Shown: positions 16,526-26,159, counted from the first letter of the stretch. The stretch: 64,000 nucleotides of DNA from UBA1563 sp037440065 (GCA_037440065.1 JBBIUV010000017.1:62001-126000); one strand, 5' to 3'. A program made the numbers and translations. The notes: generated by a model not told the origin, from the letters alone.

Positions 16526-17815
16526 TTATAATTCAGAATAGAGAGGAAAATTTTTACAGAAATTTTTCACTTCATCTTTTATTTTATCAAGTTGCACATC
16601 GTCGGCTGAATTTTGAACCGCACGGTTTATAAATCCAGCGATCACTTCCATGTCGGATTCTTTCATCCCGCGTGTAGTCATTGCCGGAGTTCCAACGCGG
16701 ATACCGCTCGTTACAAAAGGACTTTTCTGATCGAATGGTATCATATTTTTGTTTACGGTGATACCGGCTTTGCCGAGTGCAATCTCTGCAACTTTTCCCG
16801 TAACATTTTTCTTGGTCAAGTCAACCAGCATTAAGTGGTTGTCTGTTCCATTTGAAATAATGTCAAATTCATATTCCATCAATTTAGAAGCAAGTGTTTT
16901 AGAATTCTTAATAATTTGTTCGGCATAAACTTTAAATGAATCCTGAAGCGCTTCGCCAAAGGCAACTGCTTTCGCCATTATAATGTGCATCAACGGTCCG
17001 CCTTGAATTCCCGGCATAACCGTTGAATCCAAAATTTCAGACATCATCTTGGTTCTGTCTCCTTTAGGGGTTTTAATTCCCATCGGATTTTCAAAATCCT
17101 TCCCCATCAAAATAATTCCACCGCGCGGTCCGCGTAATGTTTTGTGAGTGGTTGAAGTTACAAAATGACAATGTTGCAACGGATTATTCAACAGACCTTT
17201 TGCAATCAATCCCGCGGGATGAGCCATATCGCACATTAAAAATGCGCCTATTGAATCAGCAATTTGTCTGAACTTCTCATAATCCCAATCACGCGAATAA
17301 GCGCTGCCACCCGTAATAATTAATTTCGGTCTCTCTTTTTTTGCCAACTCTTCGATCAAGTTGTAATCTAAAACTCCGGTTTCTTTTGAGAGAGTGTAAC
17401 CGGAAGCTTGATACAAAATTCCCGAAAAATTAACGGGTGAACCGTGCGTTAAATGTCCGCCGTGTGCAAGACTTAAACCCATAAATTTGTCGCCCGGTTT
17501 CAAAATCGAAAATAATACTGCCATGTTTGCTTGTGAACCGCTATGAGGTTGAACGTTCACATATTCAGCCCCATACAATTTTTTTAATCTTTCGCGGGCG
17601 AGGTCTTCTGCCAGATCAACAAATTCGCAACCGCCATAATAGCGTTTACCCGGATAACCTTCCGCATATTTATTTGTTAATATTGAGCCGGCTGCTTCCA
17701 GCACTGCGGGACTTACAAAATTTTCGGAAGCGATTAATTCTAAATTGAATTGCTGTCTCTCCAATTCCAATTCGAGGACTTTTGCAATTTCGGGATCGTT
17801 TTTAAGGAAGTTCAT
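16526..17815 (-). CDS. glyA: Serine hydroxymethyltransferase
   Basis: A 429-residue PLP enzyme that interconverts serine and glycine with tetrahydrofolate. 'LIASENFVSPAVLEAAGS' and 'YPGKRYYGGCEFVD' are near the start, and the PLP lysine is Lys225 in 'STTHKTLRGPRGG'. It links functionally to gcvP elsewhere in the window through glycine and methylene-THF. It follows the beta-barrel gene by 21 nt and precedes tatC by 14 nt. Confidence 0.97.
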   Translation of the reverse strand: MNFLKNDPEIAKVLELELERQQFNLELIASENFVSPAVLEAAGSILTNKYAEGYPGKRYYGGCEFVDLAEDLARERLKKLYGAEYVNVQPHSGSQANMAVLFSILKPGDKFMGLSLAHGGHLTHGSPVNFSGILYQASGYTLSKETGVLDYNLIEELAKKERPKLIITGGSAYSRDWDYEKFRQIADSIGAFLMCDMAHPAGLIAKGLLNNPLQHCHFVTSTTHKTLRGPRGGIILMGKDFENPMGIKTPKGDRTKMMSEILDSTVMPGIQGGPLMHIIMAKAVAFGEALQDSFKVYAEQIIKNSKTLASKLMEYEFDIISNGTDNHLMLVDLTKKNVTGKVAEIALGKAGITVNKNMIPFDQKSPFVTSGIRVGTPAMTTRGMKESDMEVIAGFINRAVQNSADDVQLDKIKDEVKNFCKNFPLYSEL

Positions 17816-17836
17816 TTTCTATCTTTTTAATTATTA

Positions 17837-19081
17837 TTAATAATCTTGTCTTACGAACCAAAGTTCACCGAGGCTTACTGAAGCGCCGAGTTTAATGATA
17901 TTCTCTTTCAATAAACCGGGATCGGTTGATCCTCTTGAAATATATTGAAGCGAAAGGTCTAAATAATTTTCTCTACTAAACGGCAGTGAAACTCCCGCAC
18001 TCACTGATAATTCATTTATGCCTGTTACGTTAATTTTATATGGCGAATTTCCGTAGCTGAAACCGCCTCTCCAAATAATAAGATCTGAAAGAGTATAAGC
18101 TTGTGCACTGTTCTTATATTCAATCCCCAAACTAATCTTAGAAACGTTTTGCAAATTGCTGTTTGTGTTTCCGGAGATTGAATAATCTGCCCAATTTTGG
18201 AAGAGGTAGTCGGCATAAATTTGCGTACGGGCATTCAGCTTAGCAGAAGCACCAATAGTAACTCTCGGTGGAATTTTCATCGAGGTAATTCCCTGCGAAA
18301 GAGTATCGTTCACATAAGCGCCGATTTTTGTAAATGAAGTATCGGCATTCATTTTTGAAATAAAAGAAACTGCAACACCTAATCTGAAATCTTGAATTTT
18401 ATCACTCTTGAAAATATTTTCATTTAGATTTGGCGAGATCAATCCAAAAGTGCCTCCAAGTCCCTTAATTCTATATTCTGATGTGAAAGAAGAATTTGTA
18501 GTAGTACTATTTGGAAAGGTTAGTTTTGAATGGTAAGCCAAAGTTCCAAAATTATAATCCAATGTTGCACCTAAGCTCAAGTCGAAAGGCAGAGTGTATG
18601 AGGTGCCGAGATAAACTTTTGAAAGTCCACCGTCACCGGAATAATCAAAAGTGTATTCTTCTTTTTGTGTCGCTGGATTAAGTACTTGAACCTTTGTCTC
18701 GTAAGCAACTTTAGACAATGGTACTAATCCCAGAGCAATTGCAATTCCGTTTTCTTTACTCACGGGAAACGCAAACGAGAATCCGGAGAAATATCCGCCG
18801 GAATAAAAATTCTTCTGCGTCTGATCTTTTACAAAATTTCCATTAAAGTAGGTTGCAAATTCAACTCTTGTTAAGTTGATTGAGTGCCAGGCAGCCGGAT
18901 TAAGCATCGAAATAAATGCGTTGTCGTCCATGGCAACACCAAGTCCACCCATCCCCGCTCTTCTAGCTGAATAGGAATATTCGATATCACCGATCCCATA
19001 TCTTGAGTAAGGAGAATTTACCTGTGCAAAAAGCGGTAAACTAAAAAGGACAAACAAAATTATTTTTTTTAGATATTTCAT
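17837..19081 (-). CDS. Outer membrane beta-barrel protein
   Basis: A 414-residue protein with signal peptide 'IILFVLFSLPLFAQ'. 'SPYSRYGIGDIEYSYSARRA' then 'GMGGLGVAMDDNAFISMLNP' resemble the opening of FadL/PorV-like barrels ('NPA' motif with a GMG turn). The rest alternates hydrophobic and polar residues in about a dozen likely strands and ends with an aromatic-rich C-terminus (LWFVRQDY). The substrate is unknown. It lies 8 nt after a DUF4270-like lipoprotein, and the pair probably works at the outer membrane. Confidence 0.8.
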   Translation of the reverse strand: MKYLKKIILFVLFSLPLFAQVNSPYSRYGIGDIEYSYSARRAGMGGLGVAMDDNAFISMLNPAAWHSINLTRVEFATYFNGNFVKDQTQKNFYSGGYFSGFSFAFPVSKENGIAIALGLVPLSKVAYETKVQVLNPATQKEEYTFDYSGDGGLSKVYLGTSYTLPFDLSLGATLDYNFGTLAYHSKLTFPNSTTTNSSFTSEYRIKGLGGTFGLISPNLNENIFKSDKIQDFRLGVAVSFISKMNADTSFTKIGAYVNDTLSQGITSMKIPPRVTIGASAKLNARTQIYADYLFQNWADYSISGNTNSNLQNVSKISLGIEYKNSAQAYTLSDLIIWRGGFSYGNSPYKINVTGINELSVSAGVSLPFSRENYLDLSLQYISRGSTDPGLLKENIIKLGASVSLGELWFVRQDY

Positions 19082-19089
19082 AAAATTTC

Positions 19090-20298
19090 TTACTTCTTTC
19101 TCTGTGAATAAGTAATTGTCAATCGCGGTTTCATTTCTCCATTTAATGTATTGGAGTTGAATAACGCGAAGTTTTCAATTCCCTTTATTTGATAAGTCGG
19201 CATGATCAACATTCCATAATTATTTTTTGTAATAACAGCGTTATTGACAATTCTCGCAACATCACCGGAATATGTATTTCCCGAACGGGCAAGTGAAACC
19301 ACAAATTGAGAAATTGTTGAATCAGTTGTTGAGTCGGCAATTTGATAAGCAAGCAACCCGTCTGTATACGAAGAACCAAATTTACTGTTTAAAGTATCGA
19401 TATTGAGAGTTAATTTTGCTGTGTTTACAACCGCATCCGCTGGTAATTTGGAGAAGTCAAACCACAATTTACCTTGCACTCCCGTTCCGCTTTGAATTGT
19501 CATCGTTTTGTTTGAAGCTTCCGGAAAAGTGCCTTGAATGAGATGGACATCAACAGAACCGTTGTAGGTTAGAGTATCCTGATAAGTTTGGTAAACAGAA
19601 GATTTTTTAACCACAATTTTAATAGTAGGAACATCATTATACGAAGTGGAAGCCGCAAAGCCTGTAAATCGGCAAGTTCCGTTTGGTTTTAACAGAAGTC
19701 CATAATTTTTACCGAGTGATGTATCCTTAGCAGCTTTAAACCAATCTTTGGCTAAATTCGGGTCAATTGATAATCCATATGCTGCCCCCTCATTTTTTTG
19801 TGAGAGAAGAACGGATGAGGAATTGTAACTTAGTTTAGGAAGTGAATCGATCGTAAAAAGTGAGTTCCACGAAGAGGTTACTTGATGAACTCCAACGTTA
19901 AAAGATTGAAGCGTATCGCCGAAGAAATAAGTCCTCGTTAAAGAAATATCTGCCGAAACAAAAGTAAGGTTGGAATCAAGATCTGCCAAATATTTACTTG
20001 ACACGCTAAAATAAAAAGCGAGAAGTATTTGAGATTCAACGTTCGCATCTTTACCTATAAGCAGCACCTCAGAGGAACCGAGCGATATTTTTGCATGATG
20101 CGGTTCAAATTTTTGTGAGAGGGTATCGGTAAACGAGTCTAACTTTGAAACGATAATGTTATCTTGATTTAGTAAATCACTTCCTAAAGATGAAGGATCA
20201 TCACTACAAGCAACAAAGAAGAAGGGGACAAGAATCAAGAGAGCCAAAATAAAAATCGATTTTTGGCGGACAAGAGAAATAAATTTCAGATAATTCAA
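19090..20298 (-). CDS. DUF4270-like lipoprotein
   Basis: A 402-residue protein with a lipobox signal 'LLILVPFFFVAC-SDD' followed by 'PSSLGSDLLNQDNIIV' and 'DSFTDTLSQKF'. These match the opening of DUF4270 proteins of Bacteroidetes. The remainder is beta-rich with repeated 'NTAKLTLNID' type strands. The start directly abuts the stop of the gmhB-like gene. From memory of Bacteroidetes gene order, DUF4270 genes often sit close to glgA, as here, which supports the call. Function is unknown. Confidence 0.7.
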   Translation of the reverse strand: MNYLKFISLVRQKSIFILALLILVPFFFVACSDDPSSLGSDLLNQDNIIVSKLDSFTDTLSQKFEPHHAKISLGSSEVLLIGKDANVESQILLAFYFSVSSKYLADLDSNLTFVSADISLTRTYFFGDTLQSFNVGVHQVTSSWNSLFTIDSLPKLSYNSSSVLLSQKNEGAAYGLSIDPNLAKDWFKAAKDTSLGKNYGLLLKPNGTCRFTGFAASTSYNDVPTIKIVVKKSSVYQTYQDTLTYNGSVDVHLIQGTFPEASNKTMTIQSGTGVQGKLWFDFSKLPADAVVNTAKLTLNIDTLNSKFGSSYTDGLLAYQIADSTTDSTISQFVVSLARSGNTYSGDVARIVNNAVITKNNYGMLIMPTYQIKGIENFALFNSNTLNGEMKPRLTITYSQRKK

Positions 20299-20871
20299 CT
20301 AAATATCTCCATTAAAATCATGAATAAGGAAGTCAACAGCTTCCGTGAAATTTTCGGCAACAAAGTTGGGGATTTTCTTTTCTTCAATCAAGTGAGAAAC
20401 ATGGGCCTTGCCATTCCCCGTTTTAACAAGAATTGATTTCACCCCGGCATTCATCGCACACTTTATATCGATATGAGAATCACCGATCATATAAGACTTG
20501 GAAAGATCGATCCCGTATTCTTCGGCAGCATCAAAAAGCATTTTGGATGAAGGTTTTCTGCAAGCACATTCTTCTTCAGAAGAAAATTCGGGATGAGAAG
20601 GACAGAAATAAAATTTATCGATCTGCACGTTATAAGGAAGGATCATTTCGTTGATCTTGTTATTAACGGAAATTACTTGTTCTTCTGTAATAATCCCTCG
20701 GGCAATTCCGGCTTGATTTGAAACAACGATCAACATAAAATGAAGATCATTTTTTAAAACTGCTAATCCTTCCGGAACTCCGGGGAGAAGAATTACTTTT
20801 GATGGGTCTCCGATGTAACCGGGATCTTCGTTAAGGGTTCCATCTCGATCTAAGAAAACGGCAATGTTCAT
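20299..20871 (-). CDS. gmhB: HAD phosphatase of the GmhB / HisB-N type
   Basis: A 190-residue HAD-IIIA phosphatase. The nucleophile motif is 'VFLDRDGTLNEDPGYIGDP'. 'VVSNQAGIARG' is the second motif, and a zinc loop 'CPSHPEFSSEEECACRKP' precedes 'YMIGDSHIDIKCAMNAG'. This matches D-glycero-beta-D-manno-heptose-1,7-bisphosphate 7-phosphatase, an LPS heptose enzyme. A histidinol-phosphatase role is less likely without a his operon. It is 3 nt downstream of glgA. Confidence 0.87.
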   Translation of the reverse strand: MNIAVFLDRDGTLNEDPGYIGDPSKVILLPGVPEGLAVLKNDLHFMLIVVSNQAGIARGIITEEQVISVNNKINEMILPYNVQIDKFYFCPSHPEFSSEEECACRKPSSKMLFDAAEEYGIDLSKSYMIGDSHIDIKCAMNAGVKSILVKTGNGKAHVSHLIEEKKIPNFVAENFTEAVDFLIHDFNGDI

Positions 20872-20874
20872 ATT

Positions 20875-22368
20875 TTAGATTGACAAAACCGTTTTATATA
20901 ATTCTATATATTTTTTAGCGGAAGATTTCCAACTGAAATCAGACTTCATTCCGTTTTTAATAATTTTCTGCCACGATTTTGCATCATGGAAAATCTTCAC
21001 CGCCCGCTTGACCTCTTTAAGCATTGCGGCTGATTCATATTTCTGGAAAACAAATCCGTTCCCTTCTCCGGTCTTTTCATCAAATGCAAAAACTGTATCG
21101 CCTAAACCGCCCGTTTCCCGCACGATCGGAATTGTTCCGTAAACCAAACTATACATTTGATTTAATCCACATGGTTCAAACTTAGAAGGCATTAACAGCA
21201 TATCGGAACCAGCTTCAATTAAATGTGCCAGGTCATCATTGAACCCGAGGTAAGAAGCAAATTTACCGGTGTGTTTTTTCGTCAATTTCTCAAATGCAGA
21301 TTGATATTTTCTATCTCCAGTTCCAAGAAGCACCAATTGCATATCCATCTTCATTAATTCTTCAAAAGATTCGATGACAAGGTCCATTCCTTTTACATCG
21401 TTCAATCGAGAGATAATTCCTATTACAGGTTTGGTTTCATCAAATTGAAGCCCGAAGCGTTCAACTAGAATTTTCTTATCGTCCAACTTCTTAGCGATCG
21501 TTTCAAAAGAATATTTGTGGGGAATGAATTTATCTGTTTGCGGATTCCAAACTGCCGTGTCGATTCCATTTACGATTCCGGAAAGTGTTGCTTTCCGTTT
21601 TGCCAAACAAGGTTGCAAATCCAATCCAACTTCCTTTTTACCAACAATTTCTTTTGCATATCCTTCGCTTACAGTTGTAAGATAATCAGCGTACTGAATA
21701 CCATTTTTAATGAAATTAAATTTTCCATTTAATAAAGCACCTTTTTCGTTAGCCAAAGATTTCGGAAGTTCAGTCTTATCAAAGGTCGATGCTGGAAAAA
21801 TTCCCTGGTAAGCCAAATTATGGATCGTAAAAATACTTTTGATTGAATCGAAAGGAGCTTCATTTGCATAAACATTTTTGTGATATGCCGGGATTAATCC
21901 GCATTGCCAATCGTTGCTGTGAATGATGTCCGGAATCCAGCCTAAAAGTGTTATTAACTGGAATACCGATTTTGCCATTAAAATGAAGCGCTCGTCGTTA
22001 TCTTTGTAATCGGCTCCGGAGATTGGATCAGTATAAAGGCTTTTTCGGCTACCAAAATACTCTTGATTATCTAGAAAATAGATTTGTACGCGAACACGCT
22101 GCGAAGGTAAAAATGAAGAACGGAGCGAAAAAACGACATCCTTATCCCCTATTTTTACAGTGATATCTTTTAAACGTACAACCTCGTGAATTTTATATTT
22201 TCTGCTGTCAATAGCTCCATATTTTGGAACTAGAATTCTTACTTCGTGTCCTAATTCAGTTAACATTTGCGGAAGAGCTGCCGAAACGTCTGCTAACCCG
22301 CCGGTTTTCATGAATGGAAAAAGCTCTGAAGTAACGAATAGAATTTTTAATTTTTTTGAAGATGTCAT
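20875..22368 (-). CDS. glgA: Glycogen synthase (ADP-glucose type, GT5)
   Basis: A 497-residue glucosyltransferase that extends alpha-1,4-glucan. The N-terminal 'FPFMKTGGLADVSAALP' carries the KTGGL ADP-glucose motif. 'HSNDWQCGLIPAYHKN' is in the middle, and the C-terminal 'MPSKFEPCGLNQMYSLVYG' is followed by 'ETGGLGDTV'. All are GT5 signatures and the length is standard. It is the first gene of a minus-strand cluster reaching glyA and tatC, with the divergent SPOR gene on the other side. Confidence 0.95.
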   Translation of the reverse strand: MTSSKKLKILFVTSELFPFMKTGGLADVSAALPQMLTELGHEVRILVPKYGAIDSRKYKIHEVVRLKDITVKIGDKDVVFSLRSSFLPSQRVRVQIYFLDNQEYFGSRKSLYTDPISGADYKDNDERFILMAKSVFQLITLLGWIPDIIHSNDWQCGLIPAYHKNVYANEAPFDSIKSIFTIHNLAYQGIFPASTFDKTELPKSLANEKGALLNGKFNFIKNGIQYADYLTTVSEGYAKEIVGKKEVGLDLQPCLAKRKATLSGIVNGIDTAVWNPQTDKFIPHKYSFETIAKKLDDKKILVERFGLQFDETKPVIGIISRLNDVKGMDLVIESFEELMKMDMQLVLLGTGDRKYQSAFEKLTKKHTGKFASYLGFNDDLAHLIEAGSDMLLMPSKFEPCGLNQMYSLVYGTIPIVRETGGLGDTVFAFDEKTGEGNGFVFQKYESAAMLKEVKRAVKIFHDAKSWQKIIKNGMKSDFSWKSSAKKYIELYKTVLSI

Positions 22369-22579
22369 TGGAACCTTGGTTTTATTTATCGCAAAAATAA
22401 CAAAATTTAAGATTTTTTCCTAAACGGAAGTAATTACACCATATGAAACCGATCTAAAACACGCTATTTCTCTCATTTAAAATCATAACACTTATTTTCA
22501 TATTATCACACAATTGCGGTTAGATTGGTTACATTCAAAAGAAATCTTTTTATATTTCTCTACCTTTTTAAGAAAGTTT
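22369..22579. promoter_or_regulatory. Divergent promoter region between glgA and the SPOR lipoprotein gene
   Basis: On the minus strand TATTTTTG (22399-22392) matches the TAnnTTTG -7 box upstream of glgA, but no TTG lies at the usual distance. On the plus strand TATATTTC near 22551 is one mismatch from the box. No palindrome suggesting a shared operator was found. Confidence 0.35.
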
Positions 22580-23131
22580 ATGAGAAAATCCGCTTTACTA
22601 ATTTTTAGCCTGATAACTGCTTTGCTGATTTCTTCCTGCGGTTCGTCAATTGATTCAACCAGCGGCAGATACAAACATACCGAAGAAGAAAAAGTAAAGG
22701 TGATTGAAAAACCGGAAAGACCGCTCATTGAAGACTTTGATTTCTCTCCTTACTTCCTAAAAGTTGAGGAAGAGAAACCCAAAACCGAAATTTCGAATTC
22801 AACCGAAGGCGATCTCTGGTGGAATTATCCGAAGTCAGATAATTCTCAAAAAATACCGGTGCGTTTGCCTGGTTACCGAGTACAAGTGCTTGCAACAGAT
22901 GATCTTGATGAAGCCCAACAAATGCGCTCAGAGATTTACTTCAAAACCAATAAAAATGATATTTACATCTCGTTTCAGGCACCTCTCTATAAAGTTAAAG
23001 TTGGTGATTATGCCACGCTTTCCGGAGCAAATAATTTAGCATTTAAGTTAAACCAACTTGGATTTTCTCCAACACAAGTTATTGCTGATACCGTAAATCT
23101 TCTTCAAAATGCACTGCCCAATAAAAAATAA
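22580..23131 (+). CDS. SPOR-domain lipoprotein
   Basis: A 183-residue protein starting at the ATG that gives a clear lipoprotein signal 'MRKSALLIFSLITALLISSC'. The longer open frame would place 22 non-signal residues in front. The C-terminal ~75 residues form a SPOR domain ('YRVQVLATDDLDEAQQMRSE', 'LYKVKVGDYATLSGANNLAF'), which binds denuded septal peptidoglycan. The middle is polar and probably unstructured. The TAA overlaps the ATG of hutI (TAATG), so coupling with histidine catabolism genes is positional only. Confidence 0.85.
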   Translation: MRKSALLIFSLITALLISSCGSSIDSTSGRYKHTEEEKVKVIEKPERPLIEDFDFSPYFLKVEEEKPKTEISNSTEGDLWWNYPKSDNSQKIPVRLPGYRVQVLATDDLDEAQQMRSEIYFKTNKNDIYISFQAPLYKVKVGDYATLSGANNLAFKLNQLGFSPTQVIADTVNLLQNALPNKK

Positions 23132-24378
23132 TGAAAACACTTCTAAAAAATCCTGCACAAATTGTTACGGTCTCAACCGGCGGGAAAAATTATAAACGGG
23201 GAAAAGATCTAAACGAAATAGCGGTTCTGGAAAATCATTCAATAATTTTTGAAAACACTATCATAAAAGATTTAATCCCGAATGCTTCTATTACAAATGA
23301 ATCAAGTTATAAGATTATTGAGGTAAAAGATAAAGTTGTTCTCCCAGGATTGGTTGAATGTCATACACACACAGCTTATGCCGGTTCACGGGCGAGTGAA
23401 TTTCGTTTAAAACTATTAGGCAAATCCTATGAAGAAATCGCTAAGTTCGGCGGCGGAATCAATACGACGGTTTCGGCTGTTCGAAATTCAACTTTTGATG
23501 AATTAGTTAAACTTATTTCTCCCCGGATAAATTATTTTATCGCTCAAGGAATTACAACTCTGGAAATTAAAAGCGGGTACGGACTCGATTTTGAAAATGA
23601 AATAAAACTTCTTCAAGTTATTGAGCATCTCCAAAAATTATTTACGATCACGATTGTGCCAACTTTTCTAGGTGCACATACAATTCCTACTGAAATGAAG
23701 GGAAACCGAAGCGGTTACATTTATGAAATTACACATAAAATGATTCCCTTTATTGCTGAAAATGGTTTGGCAAAATTTTGTGATGGATTTTGTGAATCCA
23801 CAGCCTTCTCAGCTGAGGAAATAAATTTAATTTTTTCCCATGCTCAAGTCTACGATCTAGAATTAAAGTTACACACGGAACAATTCAATTCTATTGGCGG
23901 AATAGACACTGCATTACAACATCAAGCAATTAGCATTGATCACCTTGAAGTGATACAAGAAAAAGATATTGCCAAAGTTGCGAAATCGGATATGACTTCT
24001 GTTTTACTTCCGGGTGTCTCTTTCTTTTTAAATTATGATTACGCTCCAGCCAGAAAATTAATTGATGCGGGCGCCATCGTTGCACTTTCAACAGATTATA
24101 ATCCAGGCTCTTCCAATATTGCTAATTTGAATTTTATAATGAGTCTTGCTGCTCTAAAAATGAAGATGACGATCGAAGAAACCATTTCGGCCGTTACAAT
24201 CAATGCAGCCAATGCGCTTCTGTTGAGTGAAAAAATCGGAAGTATAGAAATCGGCAAGCAAGCTGATTTAGCGGTTTTCAATACAAGAGATTATGCCGAC
24301 ATCGTTTATAATGTCGGGACAAATTTAAATGAAATAACAATTAAAAACGGTGACGTGATTTACCAAAATAAATTATAA
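23131..24378 (+). CDS. hutI: Imidazolonepropionase
   Basis: A 415-residue amidohydrolase that opens 4-imidazolone-5-propionate to N-formimidoyl-glutamate, third step of histidine degradation. 'GLVECHTHTAYAGSRASEF' holds the HxH metal ligands. 'TTLEIKSGYGLD', 'VPTFLGAHTIP', 'LKLHTEQF', 'SIDHLEV' and 'STDYNPGSS' follow in order, as expected for HutI. The next gene is ftcD. hutH and hutU are absent from the window. Confidence 0.95.
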   Translation: MKTLLKNPAQIVTVSTGGKNYKRGKDLNEIAVLENHSIIFENTIIKDLIPNASITNESSYKIIEVKDKVVLPGLVECHTHTAYAGSRASEFRLKLLGKSYEEIAKFGGGINTTVSAVRNSTFDELVKLISPRINYFIAQGITTLEIKSGYGLDFENEIKLLQVIEHLQKLFTITIVPTFLGAHTIPTEMKGNRSGYIYEITHKMIPFIAENGLAKFCDGFCESTAFSAEEINLIFSHAQVYDLELKLHTEQFNSIGGIDTALQHQAISIDHLEVIQEKDIAKVAKSDMTSVLLPGVSFFLNYDYAPARKLIDAGAIVALSTDYNPGSSNIANLNFIMSLAALKMKMTIEETISAVTINAANALLLSEKIGSIEIGKQADLAVFNTRDYADIVYNVGTNLNEITIKNGDVIYQNKL

Positions 24379-24402
24379 GAAAGGTTAAAGCGGAATTCAC
24401 TT

Positions 24403-25419
24403 ATGAAAATTATTGAATGCGTTCCAAATTTTAGCGAAGGAGTAAATACAAAAACATTTGAAGCAATTAAAAATGCTGTAGCTCCGATCGAAAATGTAAA
24501 ACTTCTTAGTTTAGAACCGGACAAAGATTATAATCGCGTCGTAGTAACGTTAGTCGGTGATGAAAACGGTATTGTAAATGGTGCGGTGGCTGTTTCAAAA
24601 GCGGCTGCAGAATTTATTAACATGAGTAATCACAAAGGAGAACATCCACGTTTAGGTGCGATTGATGTTGTCCCATTCATTCCAGTAAAAGATGCTACTA
24701 CTGATGAATGTGTAAAACTTGCAGAAAAGTATGGAGAAATAATTTCAAAAGAATTGAATGTCCCGGTTTATTTATATGAAGATGCCGCACGAAAAGCTGA
24801 ACGAAAAAATCTTTCTGATATTCGTAAAGGTGAATACGAGGGTTTGGAAGAAAAATTAAAAGACCCAGCTTGGTTTCCCGATTTCGGGACGAACGAATTT
24901 AATCCGAAACTTGGGGTAATTGTAACAGGATCCCGTTTTTTTCTTGTCGCCTATAATGTGAACATTCAATCCACTGATGTGAAATTTGCAAAAGAGATTG
25001 CTGAGATTTTGCGAGAATCCGGCAGACCAAAAAGAGATGAAAACGGAGCAATTATTAAAATTGATGGAAAAGCAATTAAAGAGCCGGGACGATTGAAATG
25101 TTTCAAAGGCATGGGGGTGAGTTTGGAGAAATATAATCTCACACAAGTTTCAATAAATTTAACTAACTATAATATTACACCGATGCACATCGCTTTTGAA
25201 GAAGTAAAACAAGAAGCGCATCGATTAGGAGTTGAAGTGGCGGGGAGTGAAGTTGTCGGACTTGTCCCTCTTAAAGCAATTTTACAAGCCGGGCAATTTT
25301 ACGCTAATGGAAAATCTTTAAATGAATCTGATCTTGTAAACCTTGCAATTGAAAAATTAGGATTGAGCAGTTTAAATGCTTTTAACCCGAAAGAAAAAAT
25401 AATTGATTATATGATTTAA
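24403..25419 (+). CDS. ftcD: Glutamate formimidoyltransferase
   Basis: A 338-residue enzyme that moves the formimino group from N-formimidoyl-glutamate to tetrahydrofolate. 'IIECVPNFSEGVN' at the start and 'HKGEHPRLGAIDVVPFIP' are diagnostic of the transferase domain. 'LTNYNITPMHIAFEEVK' and 'GSEVVGLVPLKAI' complete it. Unlike the animal fusion protein, the cyclodeaminase is a separate downstream gene. Confidence 0.95.
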   Translation: MKIIECVPNFSEGVNTKTFEAIKNAVAPIENVKLLSLEPDKDYNRVVVTLVGDENGIVNGAVAVSKAAAEFINMSNHKGEHPRLGAIDVVPFIPVKDATTDECVKLAEKYGEIISKELNVPVYLYEDAARKAERKNLSDIRKGEYEGLEEKLKDPAWFPDFGTNEFNPKLGVIVTGSRFFLVAYNVNIQSTDVKFAKEIAEILRESGRPKRDENGAIIKIDGKAIKEPGRLKCFKGMGVSLEKYNLTQVSINLTNYNITPMHIAFEEVKQEAHRLGVEVAGSEVVGLVPLKAILQAGQFYANGKSLNESDLVNLAIEKLGLSSLNAFNPKEKIIDYMI

Positions 25420-25466
25420 GACTGGTAATTAGTCAACAGTTACTGATAAAATTTTAAGGAGATAAA

Positions 25467-26099
25467 ATGGAATTATCAAAAACAATTGAAAATTATTTAG
25501 ACGAACTCTCTTCAAACTCCCCTACTCCCGGTGGAGGAAATGTTTCTGCGTTATGCGGAGTACTGGCGTCTTCACTTGGAACAATGGTATGCAATTTAAC
25601 GTTCGGTAAAAAAAAATATGCTGAAGTTGAGAACGAACTAACTGTCGTAAAAAACAAACTTGAACTCTTCAAACAAAATTTCCTCGATCTAGCTCAAAAG
25701 GACAACGAAGCTTTCGACAAAGTTATGCTTGCATTTAAACTTCCTAAAGAAACCGATGAACAAAAAAACGATCGATCAAAAGCAATAGAGTCTGCCACCA
25801 TTGATGCCGCCATGGTTCCTGCTGAAGTAGTAAATGCCGGGAAAGAAATGCTGCCGTTATTAGAGACAATCATTGCAAAAGGGAATCAGAATTCTCTCTC
25901 CGATGCCGGTGTGGCTGTTTCGTTAACGAAGACTGCGGTTGAAGGAGCGTTTTTAAACATTGCGATAAATTGCGCTTCACTTTCAAATCAGACTATCGCA
26001 AACGAGATTCTCATCCGTGAAGAAATGAAATATCATGAAGTAAAAGAAAAAGCTGAATTTATTATTGCTTCACTTATCAAAAAAATGAGTGTTAATTAA
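25467..26099 (+). CDS. fchA: Formimidoyltetrahydrofolate cyclodeaminase
   Basis: A 210-residue helical enzyme that converts 5-formimino-THF to 5,10-methenyl-THF and ammonia. 'SNSPTPGGGNVSALCGVLAS' is the family signature, and 'DNEAFDKVMLAFKLPKET' and 'SDAGVAVSLTKTAVEGAFLN' follow. AAGGAG lies just upstream of the ATG. With hutI and ftcD it channels histidine carbon and nitrogen into the folate pool. Confidence 0.92.
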   Translation: MELSKTIENYLDELSSNSPTPGGGNVSALCGVLASSLGTMVCNLTFGKKKYAEVENELTVVKNKLELFKQNFLDLAQKDNEAFDKVMLAFKLPKETDEQKNDRSKAIESATIDAAMVPAEVVNAGKEMLPLLETIIAKGNQNSLSDAGVAVSLTKTAVEGAFLNIAINCASLSNQTIANEILIREEMKYHEVKEKAEFIIASLIKKMSVN

Positions 26100-26110
26100 A
26101 TAGAAATTTC

Positions 26111-26128
26111 GATCTGCCTACGGTGGAA
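26111..26128. repeat. Decayed copy of the TCCGCC palindromic element
   Basis: GATCTGCC-TAC-GGTGGAA compared with GATCCGCC-NNN-GGCGGAA of copies A and B. The two changes are C-to-T transitions, and as RNA the stem would still pair through G-U wobbles. It sits in the gap between fchA and the NamZ gene. Confidence 0.45.
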
Positions 26129-26159
26129 TATTTAAGAATGCAGTCAAAAGGAAATTAAT

